Assembly (NCBI RefSeq): GCF_002115725.1
Contig: NZ_JFKD01000001.1
Span: forward strand, 333,938 to 397,937
DNA length: 64,000 nucleotides
Source of the DNA: Marivita cryptomonadis
GTDB taxonomy: Bacteria; Pseudomonadota; Alphaproteobacteria; Rhodobacterales; Rhodobacteraceae
Reading direction: 5' to 3'
In this document: in pieces, positions 9,241 to 17,417 of the stretch
How the letters are laid out: each line of letters starts with the position of its first letter
How positions within the stretch are numbered: position 1 is the stretch's first letter
Translations under genes and position numbers: made by a program
Notes under the pieces: generated by a model
What the model was told of the DNA's origin: nothing
The model's input: only the letters and a program-made list of their open reading frames with translations
Database searches by the model: none

Positions 9241-11409
9241 ATGACATACCGCGCGCTGTGCCTGACATCGGCCATAGCTCTGACTGCCTCGGCTGCTGCC
9301 GCCGAGATGAATTTCAACCGCATCGCGTCTTTCCCGGTCGTGGCCAATATGGCCGACGGCGAAGACTTGGCTCGCGAATCCAGCGCCGAGATCATCTCGG
9401 CCAGCGCTGACGGCATGACGCTGGTCTATTCCGACAGCCCGCTGGGTGTGATCGGCATGATCGACATCACCGACCCGGCCAACCCGCAACCCAAGGGCAA
9501 TGTGACGCTTGAAGGCGGTGAGCCGACGGCTGTGTCCGCGCTGGGCAACACGGTGTTTGTCGGCGTGAACACGTCGGAAAGCTACACCGCACCGTCCGGT
9601 TTCCTGTTGCATCTCGACATGGCGACGGGTGCCGAGGCCGCGCGCTGTGATCTGGGCGGTCAGCCTGACTCGACCGCCGTTGCGCCCGATGGTTCCTTCG
9701 TCGTTGTCGCCATTGAGAACGAACGTGACGAGGATGCAGGCGATGGCCGCGTGCCTCAGATGCCCGCAGGCCATGTGTCGATCATTCCGCTCGATGGCAA
9801 CGGCATGATGCAGTGCGACGCACAGGTCCGCGCGAATGTCACTGGCCTTGCCGATATCGCGCCCGAAGATCCCGAACCCGAATTCGTCGATGTGAACGCC
9901 AATGGCGAGATCGTCGTGACGATGCAGGAAAACAACCACATCGTGGTTTTGTCCGCGACCGGTGAGGTGCTCAGCCACTTCTCTGCCGGGTCTGTGGACC
10001 TCGAAAACGTCGATGCCACCGACGAACGCGCAGCACTGCTGTTCAACGAAACCCTGACAAGCGTTCCGCGTGAACCCGATGGCATCCAGTGGATCGACAA
10101 TGATCATGTCGTGACCGCCAACGAAGGCGATATGGATGGCGGATCGCGCGGCTTTACCGTGTTCCACAAGGACGGCACCGTCATTTACGAAAGTGGTGCG
10201 TCGTTCGAACATGCGGTGGTCCAGATCGGTCATTATCCTGACCGCCGGTCCGACGCCAAAGGCGTGGAACCCGAAGGCATGGAAGCTGCCGTGTTCGGCG
10301 ACACGCCTTACGTGTTTCTGCTGGCCGAGCGTGCGTCGGTGATCGGCGTCTACGACATGACCGACCCCGCGAATCCTGTGCTCAAGCAATTGCTGCCCTC
10401 AGGCATTTCCCCCGAAGGCGCAGTCGCGATCCCAAGCCGCAACCTGCTGGCCACCGCCAACGAGTTCGACGGCCTTGAGGACGGCGCAGCGCGGGCGCAT
10501 GTCATGATCTACGAATATCAGGATGCACCTGCCTCTTATCCGCACATCACCTCTGCGGGCATGGAAATGCTCACCGGTTGGGGCGCGAATTCCGGGATGG
10601 TCGCCGACACGGACGGCACCATCTGGGCGGTCAATGATAGCTTTTACGGTTTCCAGCCCACCATCTTCCACATCGATCCAAGCCAAACCCCGGCGCAGAT
10701 CAAACATGCAATCCCCGTCACACGTGGCGGTCAGCCCGCACAGTTGATGGACATGGAAGGTATCACGCTGGACGGTGAAGGCGGGTTCTGGGTTGCCTCG
10801 GAAGGCCGTCTGGATCGCGGTGTCCTGCATGCGCTTTACCATGTGAATGGCGATGGCGAGATTGAAACGACCATCCCGGTTCCATCAGAGCTGCTGGCGG
10901 TCGAGCGTCGATTTGGCTTCGAAGGAATCACCAAGGTCGGCAACACGCTATGGATGGCGGTTCAGCGCGAATGGGCCGATGATCCTGCAAACCATGTGAA
11001 ACTCGTAGCCTACAACCTCGAGACCGAAGAATGGGGTGCCGTGCGCTACGAGAAAGCCGAACCTGAGACCGGTTGGGTTGGTCTGTCGGAAATCACCGCA
11101 CATGGCGATTACGTCTACATCATCGAACGCGACAATCAGATCGGTGATGCGGCCGTGACCAAGAAGGTCTATCGGGTGGCCCTGTCCGAGATGGTGCCCG
11201 CACCGCTGGGTGGAGACCTGCCTGTTGTGGCCAAAGAAGAGGTGGTTGACCTGCTGCCTTACCTGACTTCGACCGGCGGCTATGTGCTCGACAAGGTTGA
11301 AGGTCTGGCCATCGCTCAGGACGGCACAATGTGGGTGTCCACCGACAATGACGGTGTAGATGACCACTCCGGTGAGACGATGTTCTTCGCCATTGATGGC
11401 AAGTTCTGA
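9241..11409 (+). CDS. Secreted two-propeller protein, esterase-like-activity-of-phytase family
   Basis: Exported protein of 722 aa. The ATG at 9241 opens a signal peptide (LTSAIALTASAAAAEM, cleavage after about residue 21), which is why I prefer it to the longer frame from 9136. Residues ~35-430 look like a propeller of the choice-of-anchor/LVIVD type, with two copies of a MIDITDPANP-like motif (GMIDITDPANPQ and YDMTDPANPVLK). Residues ~440-720 match the esterase-like phytase domain, with repeated DGTIWAVND, GGFWVASEGR and GTMWVSTDNDG blades. Acidic residues suggest calcium binding. It may release phosphate or act on an ester in the periplasm, but the family's biochemistry is thin and I do not claim phytase activity. 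A strong terminator follows at 11430-11455. Confidence 0.75.
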   Translation: MTYRALCLTSAIALTASAAAAEMNFNRIASFPVVANMADGEDLARESSAEIISASADGMTLVYSDSPLGVIGMIDITDPANPQPKGNVTLEGGEPTAVSALGNTVFVGVNTSESYTAPSGFLLHLDMATGAEAARCDLGGQPDSTAVAPDGSFVVVAIENERDEDAGDGRVPQMPAGHVSIIPLDGNGMMQCDAQVRANVTGLADIAPEDPEPEFVDVNANGEIVVTMQENNHIVVLSATGEVLSHFSAGSVDLENVDATDERAALLFNETLTSVPREPDGIQWIDNDHVVTANEGDMDGGSRGFTVFHKDGTVIYESGASFEHAVVQIGHYPDRRSDAKGVEPEGMEAAVFGDTPYVFLLAERASVIGVYDMTDPANPVLKQLLPSGISPEGAVAIPSRNLLATANEFDGLEDGAARAHVMIYEYQDAPASYPHITSAGMEMLTGWGANSGMVADTDGTIWAVNDSFYGFQPTIFHIDPSQTPAQIKHAIPVTRGGQPAQLMDMEGITLDGEGGFWVASEGRLDRGVLHALYHVNGDGEIETTIPVPSELLAVERRFGFEGITKVGNTLWMAVQREWADDPANHVKLVAYNLETEEWGAVRYEKAEPETGWVGLSEITAHGDYVYIIERDNQIGDAAVTKKVYRVALSEMVPAPLGGDLPVVAKEEVVDLLPYLTSTGGYVLDKVEGLAIAQDGTMWVSTDNDGVDDHSGETMFFAIDGKF

Positions 11410-11429
11410 ATTTCTGAAAAACCAACGAA

Positions 11430-11455
11430 AAAGGCGCGGGTTCTCCCGCGCCTTT
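11430..11455. terminator. Bidirectional terminator between phytase-like gene and hsp20
   Basis: AAAGGCGCGGG (11430-11440) and CCCGCGCCTTT (11445-11455) form a perfect 11-bp stem with a 4-nt TTCT loop between two convergent genes. The A-rich 5' side makes it usable from both strands. Confidence 0.85.
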
Positions 11456-11477
11456 GACATTTTGGATTGGGTAAAGA

Positions 11478-11945
11478 TCAGTTGACGGCTTTTGCGTCCA
11501 CAACGTCTTTATCAACCGCATCGGCCTTGGCAATCGCGATCCGGCGCGGTTTCAGCGCTTCGGGAATCTCGCGTTGCAGGTCGATATGCAGCATACCGTT
11601 CTCATGGCTCGCGCCAACGACGCGGACATGATCGGCCAAATGGAACCGACGCTGGAACGCGCGGGTCGCAATGCCGCGGTGCAGATAGGTGCGGCCTTCG
11701 TTTTCATCGACCTTGCGTGCAGACACGTGTAGCGCGCCATCCTTGACCTCAACGGTCAGGTCGTCATCCGAGAACCCCGCAACGGCGATCGAAATGCGAT
11801 ATGCATCATCGGCTGTCTTCTCGATATTGTAGGGCGGGTAGGTGGGTTGCGCGACCTCGTTGGTCAGAACCCGATCCATTAGGTCGGCGATTTGGTCAAA
11901 GCCGACAGTTGCGCGGTAAAGCGGTGCGAAATCATATCCTCGCAT
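11478..11945 (-). CDS. Small heat-shock protein, Hsp20/IbpA family
   Basis: A 155-aa alpha-crystallin-domain chaperone. Residues ~38-130 contain YNIEKTADDAYRISIAVAGF, EVKDGALHVSARK and IATRAFQRRFHL, the hallmark of class A IbpA-like proteins of alphaproteobacteria. A long acidic/alanine-rich tail ends VDAKAVN. These proteins hold unfolding proteins for refolding by DnaK/ClpB and form large oligomers in the cytoplasm. Expression appears doubly heat-controlled: a heat-shock sigma promoter at 12045-12073 and a ROSE-like hairpin over the ribosome site at 11947-11970. The start ATG at 11945 follows TGGAGGA. Confidence 0.93.
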   Translation of the reverse strand: MRGYDFAPLYRATVGFDQIADLMDRVLTNEVAQPTYPPYNIEKTADDAYRISIAVAGFSDDDLTVEVKDGALHVSARKVDENEGRTYLHRGIATRAFQRRFHLADHVRVVGASHENGMLHIDLQREIPEALKPRRIAIAKADAVDKDVVDAKAVN

Positions 11946-11946
11946 A

Positions 11947-11970
11947 GGTCATCCTCCATTGAGCGATACC
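11947..11970 (-). promoter_or_regulatory. ROSE-type RNA thermometer hairpin before hsp20
   Basis: On the minus strand the leader reads GGUAUC-G-CUC, loop AAUG, GAG-GAU-G-ACC, ending one nucleotide before the ATG. All six GGUAUC bases plus CUC pair with the Shine-Dalgarno region, leaving one bulged G on each side. The left arm contains UCGCU, the UYGCU box of ROSE elements, in which a bulged G opposite the SD makes the helix melt on heating. Melting would free GGAG for translation. A ~92-nt leader from the upstream promoter fits ROSE length. Only this 3' hairpin was checked by hand. Confidence 0.8.
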
Positions 11971-12044
11971 AGATGTTGCAAGCCTTCCGATGTGGACAGG
12001 CCAAGTTTGCTGTCAGGCCCCGTCTGGGCATCCCGACGAATGTG

Positions 12045-12073
12045 ATTTGGGATGGCAAGCTTCGGGTTTCAAG
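12045..12073 (-). promoter_or_regulatory. Heat-shock sigma factor (RpoH) promoter of hsp20
   Basis: On the minus strand, CTTGAA at 12073-12068 and CCCAAAT at 12051-12045 are separated by 16 bp. This matches the alphaproteobacterial sigma-32 pattern (CTTGAA, then CCCAtnT). It sits about 95-130 bp upstream of the hsp20 ATG in the gap behind the protease gene. Confidence 0.65.
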
Positions 12074-12089
12074 GGTGATGTCACACGGC

Positions 12090-12896
12090 TCAGGGCCGAA
12101 TGAATTTCGCGCCTGTATCCTTGCGTTCGCCAGCCTCGGCACGCAGCGGGCGGTGTACCGAACCTTCGGGGAACCCTGCGCCCTGCGCCATCATCCCGAG
12201 AATTGCGTCGATCTGCGCCTCGAGAGGGGCACCTAAGGACACCGGCTGCTCCCCGCTCTTGGCCTTGGACGAGACCACCGAGACAATTCGCGCACCCTGC
12301 GCCCCAAACGCGAAAACCGGCGATCCGGAGCTGCCGAAATCTACGGAACAGGACATGATCAAAAGGGTCTTCTGCGCCGACATCACTTCGCAGGTATCTT
12401 GCATGGAGGGCGCTTCGGATCTGTTGTGGGCGTAGGATACTACACCGACGCTTTCGCCAACCTTGGGTCGTTCCCCGGTTACGAACGGGATGATCGTCGT
12501 ATTCTGGATCGGGTGTTGCAACTCGATCAAAGCGATATCGAAGTAAACGCGCTCTGGGCTGGGTTCAGCGGTAAAGTCGTATTCCGGATGCGCCACCGCC
12601 CGTCGCACGCGCCGATAGGCTGCCGCACGCCCGTTGCGCCACCCGGCAAGGAACTGAATATCCTCGGGGGCAAGCAATTCGCCCGCTTCGTTGTACAGGC
12701 AATGGGCCGCCGTCAGAACGAGGTTTGGGGTGATCAATGACCCGGTGCAAAACGCTGTGCCAGCCAGTTCTAGCCGCCCAACAGCTTCCCACGCGCGACC
12801 ATCCTGGCGGCTCTCCATCGAGAACAGCCCGGTGCTTTGAGCTCCAGCAATGGCTGGAAGCAGCGAAAACAATGCCCCCCAGAGCATTTGGCGCAC
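12090..12896 (-). CDS. Secreted trypsin-like serine protease
   Basis: A chymotrypsin-fold protease of 268 aa. The GTG at 12896 is the likely start: GGAGG lies 6 nt upstream, while the ATG three codons later is too far from it. A signal peptide covers residues 1-19 (cleavage near AGAQ). The triad is visible: His65 in LTAAHC, Asp120 in FDIALIEL and Ser192 in GSSGSPV. Cys50/Cys66 and Cys169/Cys183 probably pair in the periplasm. There is no PDZ domain, so it is not DegP-like. Substrate unknown. It is a lone gene between glcF and hsp20, all on the minus strand. Confidence 0.88.
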   Translation of the reverse strand: MRQMLWGALFSLLPAIAGAQSTGLFSMESRQDGRAWEAVGRLELAGTAFCTGSLITPNLVLTAAHCLYNEAGELLAPEDIQFLAGWRNGRAAAYRRVRRAVAHPEYDFTAEPSPERVYFDIALIELQHPIQNTTIIPFVTGERPKVGESVGVVSYAHNRSEAPSMQDTCEVMSAQKTLLIMSCSVDFGSSGSPVFAFGAQGARIVSVVSSKAKSGEQPVSLGAPLEAQIDAILGMMAQGAGFPEGSVHRPLRAEAGERKDTGAKFIRP

Positions 12897-12957
12897 AGGT
12901 CACCTCCGTTTGTCTTGTGCAGTTATGCGCCAATTGGGGCGAAACTATGACCCAGGG

Positions 12958-14271
12958 TCAGCCGTGAGACGCGGCAAGTGCTGTTGGTTTCGGCCCACCC
13001 GTCGCCCAATCCAGCAATTCGACCGTATGTACGATCGGTACCGCCGTCCCGGACCCGATCTGCATCATGCATCCGATATTGCCAGCTGCGATGATGTCGG
13101 GTTGCTTGGCCTCCAACGTTTTGACCTTGCGCGCCTTCAACTGCTTGGAAATCTCCGGTTGCATCAGGTTGTATGTGCCCGCCGACCCACAGCACAGATG
13201 ACTGTCCGCCGGTTCCACCACTTCGAACCCTGCCGCCTTGAGCAGCGTCTTGGGATGTGTCTTGATCTGCTGCCCGTGCTGCAAGCTGCACGCGGCGTGA
13301 TAGGCCACCTTCATCCCACCATGATGCGTCCGCGCCCCAGCGACGCTGGCCTCGTCGATCAGGTCGATCAGCACTTCGCTGACATCCTTGGCAATCGCCG
13401 ACACGCGCAGTGCATCTGCAGCCAAGGCGTCATTGCGGAACATATGCCCGTAATCCTTGACGGTGGTGCCGCAGCCGCTGGTGTTGATGACAATCGCATC
13501 AAGGCCCGCGCCATCCATCTCGCGCGCCCAGGCTTTGATATTCGCCGCCGCCGATCCGTGGCTTTCGTCCACCTTGCCCATGTGATGCGTCAGCGCCCCA
13601 CAGCAGCCCGCGCCTTGTGCTACGACTACCTCGCAGCCCAGCCGCGTCAGCAACCGGATCGTCGCATCGTTGATATCGGTATTCAGCGCCTTCTGCGCAC
13701 ACCCGGTCATCAACGCCACCCGCTTCTTGCGCGGTGCCACCGGCGCAAAGCTTTGCGGATCGTCATTGCGGCTGACAGGCGGAATGGTTTTCGGTGCCAT
13801 CTCCAGCATCGCCTTCACCCGTGCATCCGGAATGAGCGGCGCAAACGGCTTGCCAATCTTCGCCAGCAACAACGCGACCCGGAACCGCGTCGGATAGGGC
13901 AGGATATGCGCCAACGTCCAACGCAGCGCTTTCTCGTGCCACGGGCGATCATAGTTCTTTTCGATATACGCCCGCGCATGATCGACCAGATGCATGTAAT
14001 GCACACCCGACGGGCAAGTGGTCATACAGGCCAGACAGGACAGGCAGCGGTCGATATGTTTGACCGTCTTCTCGTCCGGCTTGCGCTCGTTTTCAAGCAT
14101 ATCCTTGATCAGGTAAATCCGCCCACGCGGGCTGTCCAACTCGTCGCCCAACACCTGATATGTCGGACAGGTTGCGGTGCAAAACCCGCAATGCACGCAG
14201 GTCCGCAACACCTCGTTCGAGCGTTTTATGTCCGGATCGCGAAGCTGGTCTTCTGTGAATGTCGTCTGCAT
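12958..14271 (-). CDS. glcF: Glycolate oxidase iron-sulfur subunit
   Basis: Third gene of glcDEF, 437 aa. The N-terminus carries two ferredoxin-type 4Fe-4S motifs, CVHCGFCTATCP (about 25-36) and CLSCLACMTTCPSG (about 76). Two cysteine-rich CCG domains follow: GCCGALTHHMG and the late HLCCGSAGTYNL. The subunit relays electrons from the flavin subunits GlcD/GlcE to the quinone pool when glycolate is oxidised to glyoxylate. It starts 3 bp after the glcE stop, so the genes are co-transcribed. Length matches the family (~410-440). Confidence 0.94.
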   Translation of the reverse strand: MQTTFTEDQLRDPDIKRSNEVLRTCVHCGFCTATCPTYQVLGDELDSPRGRIYLIKDMLENERKPDEKTVKHIDRCLSCLACMTTCPSGVHYMHLVDHARAYIEKNYDRPWHEKALRWTLAHILPYPTRFRVALLLAKIGKPFAPLIPDARVKAMLEMAPKTIPPVSRNDDPQSFAPVAPRKKRVALMTGCAQKALNTDINDATIRLLTRLGCEVVVAQGAGCCGALTHHMGKVDESHGSAAANIKAWAREMDGAGLDAIVINTSGCGTTVKDYGHMFRNDALAADALRVSAIAKDVSEVLIDLIDEASVAGARTHHGGMKVAYHAACSLQHGQQIKTHPKTLLKAAGFEVVEPADSHLCCGSAGTYNLMQPEISKQLKARKVKTLEAKQPDIIAAGNIGCMMQIGSGTAVPIVHTVELLDWATGGPKPTALAASHG

Positions 14272-14274
14272 CGC

Positions 14275-15378
14275 TTACCCCATCAATCCCGTGTTCAGGA
14301 TGCCTTTCGGATCGAATTTCTGCTGCAGGCCACGTGACAACGCAGCAATAGGCGCCGGGTTGGGTTGAAACTTCGGTTGGCCGGTTCCGCGGACCAAGGT
14401 CGCATGGCCGTCAAACTCGCCCAGACGCGCCCGCACGTCTTTGCCTTGCGTCACACGCGCCCAGATCAGCCCTCCGCCCCAATCGTAGAGCAGCGCATCA
14501 GCGCCGATTTTGGCTGCAAGCGTTGCGGCGTCCGACGGCGTACAAGACACGCGCCAGACATCGCCCTCCGCGCCATGAAATGCCGAAACATCGCGCACCC
14601 AAGCCCAGCTTTTTGTCACCGCCTCAAGATCGCGGTCAACCCGCACAGCCATATCATCAAACAGCCCTGCGATCTGATCCGCGCGATAAGCCACCGACCC
14701 GGCAAAGCCTTCGATCCGCAGCATCGTCACCGGATGCCCATCCAAACCTGCGGGGATATGCGCTGCACCCGATACCTCGAACGGCGATCCCAGCGCCTTT
14801 GCCATCGCCCGCACTGCGTCCGCATCGCTCAACCCGTCGATCATCACGCAAGCGGCCGTTTCCGGCTTCGGCAAAACCTTGAGGCTCACCTCGCTCAACA
14901 CACCCAACGTGCCCCACGACCCGCTCATCAGCTTGACCAGATCGTAACCAGTGACGTTCTTCATCACCCGCCCGCCATTCTTGACGATGGTCCCGGTCCC
15001 ATCAACGAACCGAACACCCAGCATGAAATCCCGACAGGCCCCAACCGACACTCGACGGGGCCCGCTGACATTGGCCGCTACGACACCGCCAATGGTTGGC
15101 GCGCCGGATGTACCCATCAGCCCCCGATGATCCATCGGCTCGAACGCCAATCTTTGACCTTCGGCATCCAGTGCCGCTTCAATCTCGACCAACGGCGTTC
15201 CCGCTTGCGCCACAAGTGTCAAAGACCCCGGCTCATACAACGTGACCCCCGACAACCCGCCGGTTTCCAGCATAGCTCCATTCAGGTTAACGCCCCGCGT
15301 TCCCCCACCTCGCACACAAACGGGCCCGCTTGCCGATGCGATCATGTCGGCCAGTTCGGCCTCTGTCTCAGGTCTCAT
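14275..15378 (-). CDS. glcE: Glycolate oxidase FAD-binding subunit
   Basis: A 367-aa FAD_binding_4-type protein. The N-terminal VCVRGGGTRG loop and GTSGAPTIGGVVAANVSGPR are the pyrophosphate-binding region of VAO-fold flavoproteins. I start at the ATG at 15378, preceded by AAGAAGAAG. The frame extends 17 codons upstream, but those codons lie in the stem-loop repeat between glcD and glcE. GlcE is a shorter relative of GlcD and is needed for activity of the membrane-associated complex. Expression relative to GlcD may be tuned by the stem-loop at 15411-15429. Confidence 0.93.
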   Translation of the reverse strand: MRPETEAELADMIASASGPVCVRGGGTRGVNLNGAMLETGGLSGVTLYEPGSLTLVAQAGTPLVEIEAALDAEGQRLAFEPMDHRGLMGTSGAPTIGGVVAANVSGPRRVSVGACRDFMLGVRFVDGTGTIVKNGGRVMKNVTGYDLVKLMSGSWGTLGVLSEVSLKVLPKPETAACVMIDGLSDADAVRAMAKALGSPFEVSGAAHIPAGLDGHPVTMLRIEGFAGSVAYRADQIAGLFDDMAVRVDRDLEAVTKSWAWVRDVSAFHGAEGDVWRVSCTPSDAATLAAKIGADALLYDWGGGLIWARVTQGKDVRARLGEFDGHATLVRGTGQPKFQPNPAPIAALSRGLQQKFDPKGILNTGLMG

Positions 15379-15410
15379 GATCTTCTTCTTTTTCCAAATA
15401 TGCCGGGGGT

Positions 15411-15429
15411 TTGGGGGCAGAGCCCCCAA
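15411..15429 (-). repeat. GC-rich stem-loop repeat between glcD and glcE
   Basis: TTGGGGGC (15411-15418) and GCCCCCAA (15422-15429) form a perfect 8-bp stem with a 3-nt loop right after the glcD stop. On the minus strand it continues as a run of C, then ATATTTGGAAAAAGAAGAAG, up to the glcE start. From memory, this GGGGGCTCTGCCCCC / CCCCGG-ATATTT / AAAAGAAG arrangement recurs between genes in Rhodobacterales genomes. It may act as an mRNA stabiliser or an intercistronic attenuator. Confidence 0.6.
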
Positions 15430-15432
15430 GAC

Positions 15433-16881
15433 TTACTCCGCCGCCAGCGCAACGCTGCGGCGGCTTTCCGACGCCGCCAGCGGGAACACCTTGGCCGGGT
15501 TCAACAACCATGCGGGGTCGAACACATCCTTCACCGCCATCTGCGCCTCAAGATCGGCAGGCGCAAACTGGTCCACCATCAAATCGCGCTTTTCGATGCC
15601 AACGCCGTGCTCCCCGGTCAGGCAGCCGCCCACCTCGACACACAGCCGCAGGATATCGGCGCCAAACGCCTCGCACAGCTCCAGATCGCCTTCCTTGTTC
15701 GCATCGAACAGGATCAGCGGGTGCATGTTGCCGTCGCCAGCGTGGAACACGTTGGCCACATCCAGCCCGTATTCCTTGGACATCTCACCGATCCGGCGCA
15801 GCACGTAAGGCAACTCCGACACCGGGATCGTGCCATCGAGGCACATGTAATCGTTGATCTGCCCCATTGCGCCGAAGGCCGATTTACGCCCCAGCCAGAT
15901 GCGCCCAGCCTCGTCGGCATCCTTGGCTTCGCGCAGCTCCACCGGGTTGTGTCTGCGGGCGATTTCAAGGATCAGGGAAAGCTGCTCGTCGATCTCGGCA
16001 GGGCTGCCCTCGACCTCGACGATCAACAGCGCTTCACACATCGGATAGCCCGCTTTGGCAAAGGCTTCGGTCGCCTCGATACAGGGGCGGTCCATGAATT
16101 CGATGGCAACTGGCAGAACGCCCGCCTTGATGATGTCGGCCACACAGGCGCCTGCGACTTCGTTTGCATCGAATCCCATCAGCACAGGCCGCGCGCCTTC
16201 GGGTTTGGGCAGAATGCGCAGCGTGGCTTCGGTGACGACGCCCAACTGTCCTTCCGAGCCACAGATCAGACCCAGCAGATCATACCCACCCGCATCCAGA
16301 TGTTTGCCGCCGATCTCCATTACTGTGCCATCCATCTGCACCATCGTGACACCCATCAGGTTGTTGGTCGTCACGCCGTATTTCAGGCAATGCGCACCAC
16401 CAGAGTTCATCGCGATATTGCCCGCAATGGCACAGGCCAACTGGCTTGATGGATCGGGCGCGTAAAAGAACCCATCCGCCTCAACTGCGCCGGTGACGCT
16501 CAGATTGGTACGCCCGGTCTGCACACGGATGAAGCGGTTGTCGTAATCGGTCTCCAGCACGTCATTCATGCGTGCGACGCCCAGCAGCACGCAATCCGCC
16601 GTTGGCAATGCGCCCCCGGCCAGTGATGTGCCTGATCCGCGTGGAACAACGGGAACACCCATCTCGTGGCAGACCTTGAGAACCGCCGCGACCTCTTTGG
16701 TTGTCGACGGCAGAACGACCGCAAGAGGCGGGCACTTATAGGCCGTCAGCGCATCGCACTCATAGGCACGGGTTTCCATCTCGTCCGAGATCACCGCATC
16801 AGCCGGGATGGCATCGCGCAGGCGTGCAACGATCTGCGCCTTGCGGGACAGTACACGCGCGTCGGGTTGGGGCATTTGCAT
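15433..16881 (-). CDS. glcD: Glycolate oxidase FAD-linked catalytic subunit
   Basis: First gene of the glc operon, 482 aa. The ATG at 16881 follows GGAGGAAACGCC. The frame is open to 16959, but those codons include the promoter/operator region. The FAD-binding region has VPRGSGTSLAGGALP and IAGNIAMNSGGAHCLKYG, and the C-terminal FAD-oxidase domain has FHAGDGNMHPL and GGCLTGEHGVG, both diagnostic of GlcD/LDH-D-type flavoproteins. It oxidises glycolate, a common algal exudate, to glyoxylate. D-lactate dehydrogenase is the alternative, but the GlcDEF arrangement argues for glycolate. Confidence 0.95.
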   Translation of the reverse strand: MQMPQPDARVLSRKAQIVARLRDAIPADAVISDEMETRAYECDALTAYKCPPLAVVLPSTTKEVAAVLKVCHEMGVPVVPRGSGTSLAGGALPTADCVLLGVARMNDVLETDYDNRFIRVQTGRTNLSVTGAVEADGFFYAPDPSSQLACAIAGNIAMNSGGAHCLKYGVTTNNLMGVTMVQMDGTVMEIGGKHLDAGGYDLLGLICGSEGQLGVVTEATLRILPKPEGARPVLMGFDANEVAGACVADIIKAGVLPVAIEFMDRPCIEATEAFAKAGYPMCEALLIVEVEGSPAEIDEQLSLILEIARRHNPVELREAKDADEAGRIWLGRKSAFGAMGQINDYMCLDGTIPVSELPYVLRRIGEMSKEYGLDVANVFHAGDGNMHPLILFDANKEGDLELCEAFGADILRLCVEVGGCLTGEHGVGIEKRDLMVDQFAPADLEAQMAVKDVFDPAWLLNPAKVFPLAASESRRSVALAAE

Positions 16882-16895
16882 GGCGTTTCCTCCAA

Positions 16896-16918
16896 ATTGG
16901 TAAAAAGATATAACCAAT
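16896..16918. promoter_or_regulatory. Inverted repeat ATTGGT-N11-ACCAAT upstream of glcD
   Basis: ATTGGT at 16896-16901 and ACCAAT at 16913-16918 are exact complements separated by an AT-rich 11-bp spacer. The repeat starts 14 bp upstream of the glcD ATG. The half-site TTGGT/ACCAA resembles those used by FadR-subfamily GntR regulators of organic-acid genes (GlcC, LldR, PdhR), but those usually have a much shorter spacer. No such regulator is in the window. Confidence 0.5.
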
Positions 16919-17003
16919 ATGTCAGATAACACCAGCGAAAATTTTGCAACGCGCGGCATCTGTTCCTCTTGCCTTTGCGGTCAAGCCCGGTCACCAAGCT
17001 GCT

Positions 17004-17414
17004 ATGGATTGGATCAAGATCATTCATATTCTCTGCGTCATGGGTTGGATGACCTCGATCTTTGCCGTCCCCCGCGCCCTGATCTACTGGAAGCGCGAAT
17101 ATGACCGGATCGGCGAATTCGGTCCTTTGGGGGATCTGACCATCCGACTCTATCGCTTTTCCGCAGGGTTGGGCGTGATCGCGATCATCACAGGACTTTG
17201 GTTGGGTGGTCTGTGGGGCATGCCGGGTTGGGTTTGGCTCAAGCTGAGTCTCGTGCTGCTGCTTGCGCTGCACTATGCGTGGACAGGTCGGCTGGTGCTG
17301 CGGGCGAAACGCGGCGTGTTCACAGAATCCGACCGCTACCTGCGCATCTTCAACGAAGTCAGCGTGTTCGGCGCCATCGCGATCCTGTGGGTTGTCGTCG
17401 TCAAACCGTTCTGA
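17004..17414 (+). CDS. HemJ/CopD-like integral membrane protein
   Basis: A 136-aa protein with four predicted membrane helices, started at the ATG at 17004 because MDWIKIIHI opens the first helix as in the family. His8 (IIHILCVMGW), RFSAGLGVIAIITGLW and the C-terminal FNEVSVFGAIAILWVVVVKPF pattern match HemJ (protoporphyrinogen IX oxidase, UPF0093), whose hallmark is NExP followed by VVKPF. Here the proline after NEV is serine. HemJ oxidises protoporphyrinogen in the membrane with a bound haem. This copy may be the enzyme or a paralogue; there is no hem gene nearby. It is followed 3 bp later by the DUF599 gene. Confidence 0.72.
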   Translation: MDWIKIIHILCVMGWMTSIFAVPRALIYWKREYDRIGEFGPLGDLTIRLYRFSAGLGVIAIITGLWLGGLWGMPGWVWLKLSLVLLLALHYAWTGRLVLRAKRGVFTESDRYLRIFNEVSVFGAIAILWVVVVKPF

Positions 17415-17417
17415 CCG

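Noticed and set aside
14365..16449. A 694-codon plus-strand frame across glcE and glcD
   Set aside because: Antisense to two well-supported genes; composition is typical of a shadow frame.
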